From Actinernus sp. WN-2022 (taxonomy: Eukaryota; Cnidaria; Anthozoa; Actiniaria; Actinernidae), in NCBI GenBank assembly GCA_030867875.1, contig JAOWCC010000577.1, forward strand, positions 2,992,660-3,056,659: 64,000 bases of DNA. Reading direction: 5' to 3'. The notes under the pieces are model-generated. The model saw nothing but the letters and a program-made list of their open reading frames with translations, made no database searches and was not told the origin of the DNA. Positions 27,427-37,604 of this stretch are shown here, in pieces. Both the position numbers and the translations under genes were made by a program. The stretch's first letter is position 1, and each line of letters begins with the position of its first letter.

Positions 27427-29700
27427 ATAAATTTATTTATTTATTTATTTGCGCTTTGCCACACATAGAATACATACATTAACAATAGTTATATATATAT
27501 ATATATATAAAGAATTGAGGTTCAAGAATACATGATACAGTTGATATAGTGGCGAGGAGGCCTCAGGAAACCATCAGGCTTGTAGCGAGGAGGCCTCCTC
27601 GAGATAGTATAAAAAATTAAATAAAAGGACAGCGTATGCGCGTCATGACCGATTCAGTATGTAACAATAGAATAATTTTTTTTTAAATAAAATGAAAAAC
27701 TATCTTTGTAGAAAATTGAACAGTCCTTTTTTGAAGCAAGTTAGAGTAGTGGAATTTGTGACCGAAGAGGGCAGCGAGTTCCACACTTTTGGGCCTTGGT
27801 ATAAAATAGTAAATTGTTTAATATTGGTACGACATGCATGAGGTCGATAATTAGATGCCAATCTGGTGTTATAGTTGTGCACTTGATCATTTGTTGTAAA
27901 TAAATGGTGAAAAGACTGAGGCAACAGTTGATGGTGGTATGAGAACATAAATTTACCGGTTTGTAATGAGTTAAGTTTAAAGATGTCAAGTATATTCAAA
28001 CGGGCGAATAAAGGAGCAGTATGCGCCCGAAATTCAGAATTGGTCAGGGCCCGGACAGCGCGTTTCTGCAAAAGAAATATCCTGTTCAGGTTTGTAACAT
28101 AAGTTGAGGACCATACTGTGTTGCAGTAACTTAGGTAAGGGTAAATTAAAGTATAATATAGAGAAAGTTTAGTTTTAGTGGATAGGTAAAATCGTGACCT
28201 ATAAATTATTCCAACAGACTTAGATACCTTTTTACATACATGGCTAATGTGATCCTTCCATGTCAGACTTTCGTCAATAAATACTCCTAGGAATTTGACT
28301 ACTTGTACCTGTTTGAGCAATTGGTTATTGAATAAAAGAGTCACATTAGCGTTGATGGTCTTTTGTTTTGTTTTAAAAATTATATAGTTAGTCTTCTTAA
28401 AATTAACAGATAATTTATTACTTTTCATCCAGGTGTCAATCTGTTGCAGTTCGTCATTTAACACAGAAACTAACTGGTTAACATCTGAATGAGAATAGAA
28501 TACGCTGGTATCATCAGCAAAAAGTAAAGATTCTGACAATTTTGCAGCATTTGGCAGGTCATTTATATATAAAATAAAAAACAATGGCCCCAGGACGGAA
28601 CCTTGAGGCACTCCGCATTTAACTGTTTGGCTGGCGGAACAGACATCGTTAAACTGTACAAATTGTTTGCGATCTGAGAAGTAGCTTTTGATCCACTGTA
28701 AGGCCAAACCACGAATGCCGTAGTGTTCAAGTTTGGAAAACAAAATGTGATGGTCAAGGGTATCGAAAACTTTTGAGAGATCTAAAAAAACGCCAACAGT
28801 AATTTCGTTACGGTCAATGGAAGATGCAATTTTGTTGATGAGATGAATGAGTGAAAGTGAGGTCGAATGATTTTTACGGAATCCAAATTGGAGACAATAC
28901 AAAATTTCAAGACGTTCGAAAAATACAATTAAACGGTTGTGCATGACTTTTTCGAAAAATTTAGAGAAACAAGGTAGAAGAGAAATAGGTCGGTAATTAG
29001 TAAAAAGATGCGGATCATCAGCTTTAAAAATTGGGATAAGTTTGGCAATTTTTAATTTTTCAGGAAAAATTCCTTGTGTTAACGAAAGATTGATAATAAA
29101 CTTTAAGGGTTCTGAAATAAGATCAAAAGATTTTTTAATAACATGCATTCCCTGGTTATTAAAGATTTTTTAATAACAGGCTTTCCCTGGTTTGAACAGC
29201 TTACAGATTTCTTCTAATTCAGCTACATTGACAGGCTTTAGGATGATAGATTCATTGACATTGTTGGCTAAAAAGGAGCGAAAAGAATGTCTAACCGTAG
29301 GAATTTTACTGGCTAAATTAGGTCCAATATTAGTAAAATACTTGCAGAATTTGTCAGCAATATCAGTTGGGTCAGATATTTCTTTATCATCGGTATTGAA
29401 GGATGAAGGCAGCGAGGTCTTTTTTCTACGATTGTTAATAACTTCGTTTATTAGTTTCCAGGTTTCTTTGAGGTCATTTTTTGCCTTATCAAATCTGTTG
29501 TCATAGTAGTCACGCTTGGCGGTTCTGATTAGGTGATTGAGTTTGTTCTTGTAAGTCTTGTAATGCATTTCACGCATGGGATTAGGCGCTTTCATAATTT
29601 TTTTATAGAGTCTATTCTTTTTTCTGACGGAGTTCAACAAACCTTTCGTAATCCAAGGAGTAATTGGCCTTGTGTCGCGCTTTCGCTTAGTTACTTTTAA
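27427..29700 (-). mobile_element. LINE D (minus strand), 5'-truncated
   Basis: The reverse transcriptase lies at 29148-27700 and the linker between endonuclease and RT at 29690-29170. The 3' UTR runs to an (AAAT)n tail at 27427-27450 (seen as ATTTATTTATTT on the plus strand). The 5' end stops in sequence belonging to the Helentron-like host repeat near 29700. Confidence 0.8.
27700..29148 (-). CDS. LINE D reverse transcriptase (482-aa open frame)
   Basis: A long open frame with all palm motifs: N-Y-R-P-I-S-L-L-P (fingers), F-L-D-L-S-K-V-F-D-T-L-D-H (motif A), C-G-V-P-Q-G-S-V-L-G-P-L (motif B), L-L-F-A-D-D-T (motif C, catalytic Asp pair), F-L-G-V-F-I-D (motif E), then a thumb and a C-terminal W-N-S-L-P box. 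It is of CR1/L2/Rex type by overall pattern. It is the best-preserved LINE polymerase in the window, but the element lacks an endonuclease and its upstream part is out of frame, so it is probably dead. Confidence 0.85.
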   Translation of the reverse strand: MHVIKKSFDLISEPLKFIINLSLTQGIFPEKLKIAKLIPIFKADDPHLFTNYRPISLLPCFSKFFEKVMHNRLIVFFERLEILYCLQFGFRKNHSTSLSLIHLINKIASSIDRNEITVGVFLDLSKVFDTLDHHILFSKLEHYGIRGLALQWIKSYFSDRKQFVQFNDVCSASQTVKCGVPQGSVLGPLFFILYINDLPNAAKLSESLLFADDTSVFYSHSDVNQLVSVLNDELQQIDTWMKSNKLSVNFKKTNYIIFKTKQKTINANVTLLFNNQLLKQVQVVKFLGVFIDESLTWKDHISHVCKKVSKSVGIIYRSRFYLSTKTKLSLYYTLIYPYLSYCNTVWSSTYVTNLNRIFLLQKRAVRALTNSEFRAHTAPLFARLNILDIFKLNSLQTGKFMFSYHHQLLPQSFHHLFTTNDQVHNYNTRLASNYRPHACRTNIKQFTILYQGPKVWNSLPSSVTNSTTLTCFKKGLFNFLQR

Positions 29701-29814
29701 AGGAGCCGCAGGGTAGAAAGAACAGTAGAGAAATATAGTGATAGCTCCATCATAGGTGGACAGGATACAACTTATAATATGGGACAAATATAAACATACA
29801 TTTGAGACACTCAT
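29170..29814 (-). pseudogene. LINE D linker between endonuclease and RT
   Basis: Basic segment I-T-P-W-I-T-K-G-L-L followed by D-I-A-D-K-F-C-K-Y-F-T-N-I-G, typical of the region before the LINE RT, ending at a stop after F-K-P-G-K-A. The first ~45 residues of the open frame belong to the flanking repeat. It is cut off from the RT by a small local duplication at 29129-29190. Confidence 0.75.
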
Positions 29815-30365
29815 CTATTAGTACTCTGAACCTGCAGAACAGCAGACTAAATTAGGACCGAATTCGTATTTTTTTCGATCAAAAAAAGAATCAATGCCTT
29901 CAGTAAGATTCCCAGTCATATCAGTAATGGTGACTACCAAGCATTGTTGCTGGGGAAGATGTAAGAGTGACTCTAGATGTGAAAAACCTTCATAAATTCG
30001 GCGCTCAAAGAGATCTGTCTCGGAGAATGAAGCATCGATCGGTACACCGCTAGTACTCAAGAGGTTTCTCATCTTTTCTCGGCCTTTTTGATCACTCACA
30101 GGAGGAGCTTTTCTGTTCCAAAACCTTTACAGCAAATTCAGTGAGAAATGTCAGCGTTGGATAAATGTTTGTACAAGAGACCTTAAAAGCAAAGAACAAC
30201 GAGACTAGGTCTGGCAATGAAACGTAAGTGCCTATAAATTATAGATAGCGTTTACTGCGAAATTTGCATTTATATCAACACCCCTGACCGGTCATTTGAC
30301 ATTTGCTAAATTCGCAGTTTCGTTACTCTATAGATAACATATAAATTTCGCACTAAACCGAGTTT

Positions 30366-30530
30366 GTATATATACAAACTCTATCTTTAGCAGTTAATTA
30401 AATGCTAAACTTACGCTCTGTATATATAGAGTCAAACTTTCGCAGTTAATTAAATGCTAAACTTACGCTCTGTATATATGCGAGCTCAAACTTTAGCAGT
30501 TAATTAAATGCTAAACTTACGCTCTGCATG
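30366..30530. repeat. 52-bp satellite, about three copies (inverted orientation)
   Basis: The unit contains GCAGTTAATTAAATGCTAAA, CTTACGCTCTGTATATA and GAGTCAAACTTT. Each unit is itself an imperfect palindrome around TTAATTAA. The orientation is opposite to the larger array at 32158-32620. Confidence 0.8.
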
Positions 30531-31525
30531 TATGTTTTTGTTGCTGCATATGAACATTCTCGTCAGTTCATTAAAGCTATTACATTTCCCCTCTGTTTGG
30601 CAGAATCGATAGCTGGGGATATAGGATCTGTTTCGCAGGAATCTAGGCATAGACTAGCTGTTGTCTGCACTCAGAAAGGAACTAGCCGGTATTCGCACGC
30701 TCAGAACTCAGAGGTGAGCGGAACTGTTTCGAATTCAAGGTCTGACCTTGTTGCCAGACCCCCACATAAGATTGAACGTTTTCTTGTCTTTGCTAATATT
30801 TACTATTTTTAAATTATAACTTAAGTTTTTTGGGGTTTGACTTCCTCAACATTTGCACTTCTTCTTATGGTGATTACGTGATCAGTGACATTATAGCTAA
30901 GAGAAACATTATAAAGAGTGGGTCTACGAGTTTTATACGTCGGAAAAAATTGATCATGAACATATTGATCATGTTAAAGCAATTTAACAAGTCAAATAGA
31001 ATCACGGTTAGAGATGTTTTTTTATTATTAGGGGATAACATATTAAAAGGGGAATGTGGTCACGTGACATGTTTTCCTGAATATCCCCTTAACAGTAAAG
31101 TCTAAGCGTGAGTTCGTAGAAATCAGTAATCAATATACTGGATATAGTGACTTGTTTACTTGGTGAAAAATCGCAACCCCATTTTAGAAGGCGTTTCCCC
31201 CTCTGATATTCGTGTTAACAGGTCACGTGACCACTCACAATTCAAACATGCTAGTTAAGGTTCTTTATCACGTGAAGTTCTATTGATGTACTGAGTTTCA
31301 CTTATTGTTGTCAAGGTTCTAGTTCATAATCTTGAAATATGACGACCCAGGCCTTACATACTTGAGAAAGCGGCGTTTGGAAAGTTAACACGAATAAACC
31401 GCAGAATAGCGTAGAAAGTCCTACCGCGTCACAACTGACAAATGTAAAAACGGATTGTCTCAATCTTCAACTTTAAAATGAGACGTTTCTGTGTTTTTTT
31501 CTGCTCTAGACTGAGACACACTATA

Positions 31526-31938
31526 CAGGGGCGTAGCCAGTCATATTTTCCCTTTAAGCCCCGGAGGTACAAGATAAACGAGCGCTGAAGGCGCGAGCTC
31601 AGGAACTTTTTGAATTTTACAAGACTGTGAAACGCTATTTCCCAGCGTTTTCGATGCAATATTTCCTCGACCTAATCAACCTGAATCAAGAGCAAAAATT
31701 ACAAATAGACAAAATCTGAACTATTTGTTTTAAAAGTCATGATTATATTTTTCAAAATCAAAATATGTTTTAGTAAGATGGGGGTTCGGTTGAATAGTGC
31801 AGTAGAAAACATATTCGCCGTGCTCACTCAAGGGTTAGCGTTGAGTTTCTAATAAAAGTTATACAAAACAGAAGAAAATCACTGCTACAGCAAAAACAAA
31901 ATCACCAAAATTCCTGTTAAGCCCGAGCTACGCCCCTG
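31526..31938. mobile_element. hAT-like MITE with 5-bp target duplication
   Basis: CAGGGGCGTAGC ... GCTACGCCCCTG ends bound 413 bp. CTATA is present at 31521-31525 and again at 31939-31943. It has the same size and target-duplication class as the MITE at 12551-12962, but a different sequence. Confidence 0.75.
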
Positions 31939-32157
31939 CTATAAAATAAAGGAACTAACTGCTGTAACTGGTGTCCGCTCAATCAGAACAGACTAAGAGT
32001 GCGTTCGATTGGCCGTATTACGGAATAAGAATACACAGAATGATCACTACAAATCGCTTATATCGGGACGTTTTAGTCACTGGAATACTAAATGTGTCCT
32101 GAATATCATATGTCAGCGAGTGTTTGTAGCTTACAGTGCAAACTGACCTGAACCAGT

Positions 32158-32620
32158 GATATACAGAGCGTAAGTTTAGCATTTAATTAACTGCTAAAGT
32201 TTGACTCTATATATACAGAGCGTAAGTTTAGCATTTAATTAACTGCTAAAGTTTGACTCTCTATATATACAGAGCGTAAGTTTAGCATTTAATTAACTGC
32301 TAAAGTTTGACTCTATATATACAGAGCGTAAGTTTCGCACTTAATTAACTGCTAAAGTTTGGGCTCGCATATATACAGAGCGTAAGTTTAGCATTTAATT
32401 AACTGCTAAAGTTTGACTCTCTATATATACATAGCGTAAGTTTAGCATTTAATTAACTGCTAAAGTATATACAGAGCGTAAGTTTCGCATTTAATTAACT
32501 GCGAAAGTTTGAGCTAGCATATATACAGAGCGTAAGTTTAGCATTTAATTTACTGCGAAAGTTTGAGTTCGTATAATACCGAGCGTAAGTTTAGCATTTA
32601 ATTAACGGCTAAAGTTTGGG
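32158..32620. repeat. 52-bp satellite, about nine copies
   Basis: Units have ACAGAGCGTAAGTTTAGC, ATTTAATTAACTGCTAAAGT and a variable TGACTCTATATAT end, and some are shortened. It is the reverse complement of the array at 30366-30530. Confidence 0.85.
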
Positions 32621-33073
32621 TCAGTAATATAATAACATATTTTTCATTTAATTTTTTTACACCTCATGCTTATTGCTAAACTTATTTTTGGTCTATAGAT
32701 AGCGTTTACTGCGAAATTTGCATTTATATCAACACCCATTTGAAAACTCGATAAATGCAAACAATAATATAATGGTTTGAAAGAGCACACCAACATAAGC
32801 AAGATTGCCGAATTTTAGGATGCTATCAGTTCATAGTTTTAACGTATATGCTCTTCCAGCCATAACAGCTTTGGTCTCCGATGAGTTTTATTGAAGAATT
32901 TCCTATCTCCATTCGCCGATGAATGCACTCGGCACGCGGCTACATTCTTTTGTTTTTGCCTTAATACAGGAAAACCTGACCTTTGTAACTTTTCAATGTT
33001 TAGGTGAAGTCTTACAACGATATTGCATGGGAAAAGAGGAGTTTGGGATACAGTTTAAATAGGACTTGACAGT

Positions 33074-33268
33074 CTATATAGTAAGCATGTCTCGTTGGTT
33101 GGCCAGCGAAGATGCAAAACTCGCTTGACAAGATCGACGTTTGTCGCTTTGTTTCAATCCTCTGTATTTCAGCCAAAGTTTAAGCTGTTCGACAGTATAA
33201 TCATCAGGTTCTCTTTCAAAATATGGTCCAGGAAAGCAGTCATTTCTGGTAGAATAGACAGAGGACAA
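33074..33268 (-). pseudogene. SAP-domain protein, N-terminal fragment
   Basis: The minus frame reads a short leader, then D-D-Y-T-V-E-Q-L-K-L-W-L-K-Y-R-G-L, the helix-turn-helix pattern of a SAP DNA-binding motif. After residue 45 the resemblance stops. It may be a first exon of a host or transposon gene, or a captured fragment. No downstream exon was found in the window. Confidence 0.45.
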
Positions 33269-33608
33269 ACTGAAGTGCTAGTCAATTCTTGTAATGTTGA
33301 TACGAGAAAAGCGGTTTGTTTGTCTGAGTCTTGTGACGTAATTACCGCACTCTGCTATTAGCGTGCGTAACATGAATAAGTAGAGGTCAACTTCTTTAAT
33401 TTACATACACGAGAAAAACCAAAATATTAAATTACATATACATACTAGGGGAGCAGAGAATGAATGTCACCGCGCTACCGGCCACTCCTAAAGACTGCTA
33501 AATTCAGCTAATAATTATTCCCTTCGGTTATTACTAGAGGATTTCAAATGAAAGTGTATTTCATCTTCAATCTCATGTGGCCCGAGTGAAAGCCCAGATG
33601 GGCTCTTG

Positions 33609-35602
33609 TTGTCATTACGAGACAAGGAGATAACAAGAGGCCCTGAGTGGCCTTAACTCGGGCCATCTATAGCATGTACTGCATGGAGTGCTAGCATAAT
33701 TTTGTGTCAACATGGTTTGTGCTAGAGTAGCCAGAGTCAGAGAATTGGTTCTCTACTGATGCTCTTGTCTGTCAAATGTCAATGTGCAAGTGCCCCACGT
33801 ATTCCGGGGGGGGGGGGGGTTAGGTTAGGGTATGCCTGGGGGGGGGGGGGGGGGTGGGGGGGGGGTTGGGGTTGGAAATGATAGAGCCATAATACACACA
33901 CAACACACACATACATACATACATGCTGTGCATGTACATTTCAGCCACAATTTCCCTTAATTCTGTAGTTTAATATTACTTTCTTTTCAATATTATTGTT
34001 CCTTGAGGGTCATTAGAATTACAAAAAAAACTTGGTATGGGTGTTGTTGATTGAAGTGCAATGGTTATTTGAGTAGTCTGCACGATATTGAGTCACTTAA
34101 ATTTGATGCATTATAATTATATCAGGTGCAGTACAACTATGAGAAATCAAGCAATTTAGAACAACAAATTCCACATAATGTGGCTATTCATTGTGAATAG
34201 TTAGGTAATGTAATTCTACATGTGAAATAAAGTCATCTATTTGTAATTCTCAATTATTAACAAACCAGTGGAGACGGCTGACATTCAGGCTAAATTCTCA
34301 ATACAATATTTTCGATTGAGGTTGTAAACTACAGACCACCATTTTCTAGTATCAGTGAGCTGCCACTGTGCTAGTGCTCATTTCCTACATCTTGAAGGAG
34401 ACTGAAACTTATAACGGCAGGCCACAAATAAATATGCAATGTCCACTCTTTTTATATCATTCACTCAGGGGTCGCAGCAAGATTAATTTTCATTCCCAAA
34501 TAATTCGTAAAAGTACTCGTACTCCTGATCATGACCGAGTGAAAGTGACGATGCTGACGCCAAGAACTGAGGAACAACAACAACAATTACATTTAATTTC
34601 TCATAAGATGATGGAAATGTTTACGAGTAATAAGGCATAATAAGAAATACAATGATGAGAAGGTAGGTCCTTAAGGTAACCTTAGGGTTATCTTAAGCCA
34701 GGACCAGCTCAGATGGAAAACACTGAAACAAGATCTACAATGTAGCTTGCATGGATATATTATGGTACCAAGAAAGGGGAATGGAAAGAAAGAGTGCCAC
34801 TTGCATGTAAGTATACTCTCAGTTCTGGACCAAATTTAGTTATGTTATGTTATAAACTTGCAATAATGATAAATACACTACTCTATACATAATATCATTA
34901 TGTCAGTTCTAAAAAAAACACATTGAATACACTGTAGAATGCCTAAACCAAGAGATAATAATCAAATACAAAGAGGTACAGGCCAGATGTAAATAGACCC
35001 GGGAAATAGAACAACAATAACACGCCACAGATAAATATGCGATTTCCACATCAGAGTCATTTATCGTTCGTTTGAAAAAATCTTCATTTCGGATTACTTA
35101 CTCAGTTTATACTCACTCACTGCATGCTGGATTTTCGTTCCCGAATTTATAAACATTTAAATACATGTGCATGGGGGCGAAACGACTGTAATTCTTTTAA
35201 AAGGGCCCTGTCAGTCAGAGAACTGAGAAATCGGGTCATTTCTACTACACTTTCGAGAGGTTAATAACAATAATGCACCTATCAATTGAAACCCCGACCC
35301 CCCCCCCCCCCCACCCCGGGACAAGGTGGGGATTTGACTTGACATCCTTACAAATGATGATAAACCCCCACACCAGTGGGCATGTTTTCTGGTAAAAACC
35401 CCAACTTTATTACAAAATGAATTCCAACAAGAGCTACAATAATGGCAGAACAAGAAGTACATGTGGTAAAACCTGCATGTTTATATAATATTGATTTGCT
35501 CTGTGTCTTATATAATATATAATAATTAATTATATTTAAATTAATTATATAATAATTAATTATATATAATAATTAATTATATATAATAATATATAATTAA
35601 TA
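33609..35602. other. Non-coding stretch with poly-G and poly-C tracts
   Basis: Long G runs at 33808-33867, a C run at 35297-35312, a (CATA)n run at 33909-33925 and AT palindromes (ATAATTAATTATAT) at 35515-35600. No supported gene. A 90-aa frame at 34368-34640 shows no recognisable domain. Confidence 0.5.
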
Positions 35603-35942
35603 ATACCGTACGAAAATTTTGAGCCTGACAGAGACAAAATCCGGCCTGAATCCGGCAGGAATACTGCTGCTAGAGCCAAATATCGGCCAAATACGAACCT
35701 GACAAAAAAACTGTCAGGTTGGCGCTAGAGAGTCAAACAAATGTTATGCTCATGTCATGGCCATGTTAGGTTTGACGACAGACTGACACGAGCACAACAA
35801 GAGCACAACAGCATTTGGAATATTTTGAAATTTGAACAGCCTGGCTTCACAGCCTGACATGAGACTGAAACGAGCCAGACAAGAAATGGGCACGACAATA
35901 TTTAAATTAAGTGTGCATTGCACCGTTACGAATTATAAAACT

Positions 35943-37129
35943 ACTCATGGTTGATCAATATGGATCGAGGTCTTTTTAATATTGTAATATTTTTAGAATG
36001 TAACAACGAATCGATCTCATCCCCGGCAAATATAGCAGAAGAATTCAATGCACATTTTGCAGAGATTGGTCCTAGACTCTCACAAAGTTTAACAAACGAT
36101 TCGCTAGATTTTAGAGAGTATATCAAGCCAGACTCTTGCAGGTTCGATTTTACATTTACAAATCTGTCAACAGTTATCAAACAAATCGAGAAACTGTCTC
36201 CCAAGAAAGCAACAGGTATTGATGGTATCCCAGCGAAAATTCTTAAAGCCGCTGCGCCAGTTGTCTCGGAATATCTTTGTTTCCTATTTAACGTCATAAT
36301 TGACTCAGGTGTATTTCCGGCAGACTGGAAAAAAGCGCGCGTTACACCTTTATTCAAGAGCGGCGCCAAAAATGATATGGATAACTATCGGCCAATATCT
36401 GTTCTGCCGGTCGTTAGCAAAGTAATTGAGCGGATTCTGTATGATCAACTATATAGCTATCTCTCTTCACAGAACCTTCTATCAAATAAGCAATTTGGTT
36501 TTCGTAAACTTCACTCTACAATGACAGCTCTTCTAAACTCTACGAACTCATGGTTGATCAATATGGATCGAGGTCTTTTTAATATTGTAATATTTTTAGA
36601 TCTGAAAAAGGCCTTCGATACGGTCAACCATGAATTATTGCTAGAGAAGCTGAAATTGTACGGAATTAACAATGGGTCACTTGGTCTGTTACACTCCTAC
36701 CTTTCAAATAGATACCAGACATGCTCGGTGGAGAACATTCAATCCACTGAGCGTTTGATTACCTGCGGTGTTCCACAATGATCGATACTTGGCCCATTGT
36801 TGTTTCTCGTCTACATAAACGACTTACCAAATTGCCTCGAAACGTCAACACCCTGTATGTTTGCTGATGACACCAGCATCACGTTTAGTGGAGCAGATGT
36901 TATTGATGTTGTTGTCAGAGCAAATACCGAATTGCTCAAGATAAACAACTGGCTCAAAGCAAATAAGCTCCACTTAAACGTGGCCAAAACATGCTTCAAT
37001 TTGGTAACAACATCAAGTTTGTTTAATGAAATAGATTCTGACTGTTTTGATGTCAACAACTTGAACTGTTGCCATGGCAACAGTGTCTTTGTGTCATATT
37101 CTATGTACCTCTTAACGCTGATAACTTGA
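35943..37129 (+). pseudogene. LINE C reverse transcriptase with one premature stop
   Basis: Plus-strand frame: linker P-A-N-I-A-E-E-F-N-A-H-F-A-E-I-G, fingers Y-R-P-I-S-V-L-P, motif A L-D-L-K-K-A-F-D-T-V-N-H, motif B C-G-V-P-Q followed by a TGA (36779-36781) where Gly is expected, then S-I-L-G-P-L and motif C M-F-A-D-D-T. Coding resemblance fades near 37020. The probable C-terminal end reappears at 47901-48259. The first 55 bases (35943-35997) duplicate 36546-36600. Confidence 0.8.
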
Positions 37130-37604
37130 AACATTTACTGAATTTCAACTTCTAACTTAACAAAGATACTAAACAGGAAGGGATCTATGCAATGAGTGAT
37201 CCATTTTGTGAATTTCAATTTTTGTTTTGTTTTAAGGTAGTAATTCATTGTTTCCATGACAACTAAAGCTAAAAGCGCAATATCCAAAAACTGATCATTC
37301 ATTGCATAGGTCTTCATAAAATAAGCAACTGCTGAAAAGTTCAATATTAAATATTAAATACTCATTGAATTATGACTGTTAATGCCTAAAATATAAGAAA
37401 GTGAAATATCTTGATCTGAAGTTTAAGCTCTTCTGATTTAGGTAAAAATTAAATATTATATCTTCTTTTTTATTCTTTCCAGCAAAAAAACTGCCCTGCT
37501 TTGAAGAATAAAGTGTATTTGATATTTCTGATAGCTTGGAGAAAGTTTTAAGAAGGTTAGAATCTATCTGAAGTGCCTTATTAGCACTAAAACTGTCCAG
37601 AGAA
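37130..37604. other. 3' flank of the Mutator-like gene
   Basis: AT-rich and non-coding. It presumably holds the 3' UTR of the minus-strand transposase gene and its unidentified left end. A short hairpin, TTGCCATGGCAA, lies at 37069-37080. Confidence 0.4.

Larger units (their letters stand above)
29851..33365. mobile_element. Foreign block inserted in copy 4, with inverted satellite arrays
   Basis: The boundaries are deduced from where the host repeat stops and resumes. The block holds two direct copies of GATAGCGTTTACTGCGAAAT (30245 and 32698 regions), two satellite arrays in opposite orientation, a hAT-like MITE (31526-31938) and a SAP-domain fragment near its right end. I see no terminal repeats for the block as a whole. 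A 93-aa minus frame at 29818-30099 is unrecognised. Confidence 0.4.
26821..33608 (+). mobile_element. Helentron-like repeat, copy 4, nested in copy 3
   Basis: Clean 5' hairpin ACTCGGGCTGCCTGTGGCAG at 26821 and clean 3' hairpin ending CTTG at 33608. It has been swollen by LINE D (27427-~29700) and by a foreign block at about 29851-33365. Sequence on either side of that block (…AGACTAAATT / GTAACATGAATAAGTAG…) is contiguous in the copy at 60805-62845. Confidence 0.65.
25285..33640 (+). mobile_element. Helentron-like repeat, copy 3 (outer)
   Basis: It starts at the hairpin GCTCGGGCTGCCTGTGGCAG (25285). Internal sequence runs to 26820, where copy 4 is inserted, and resumes after 33608 with GTCATTACGAGACAAGGAG, matching the uninterrupted version near 58679. 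Its 3' end is unclear. Partial coding remnants include a frame at 25844-26182 shared with the other copies. Confidence 0.6.

Noticed and set aside
29818..30099. 93-aa minus-strand host gene
   Set aside because: The C-terminal part is repeat-derived and the rest has no recognisable domain. Mentioned only within the inserted block.
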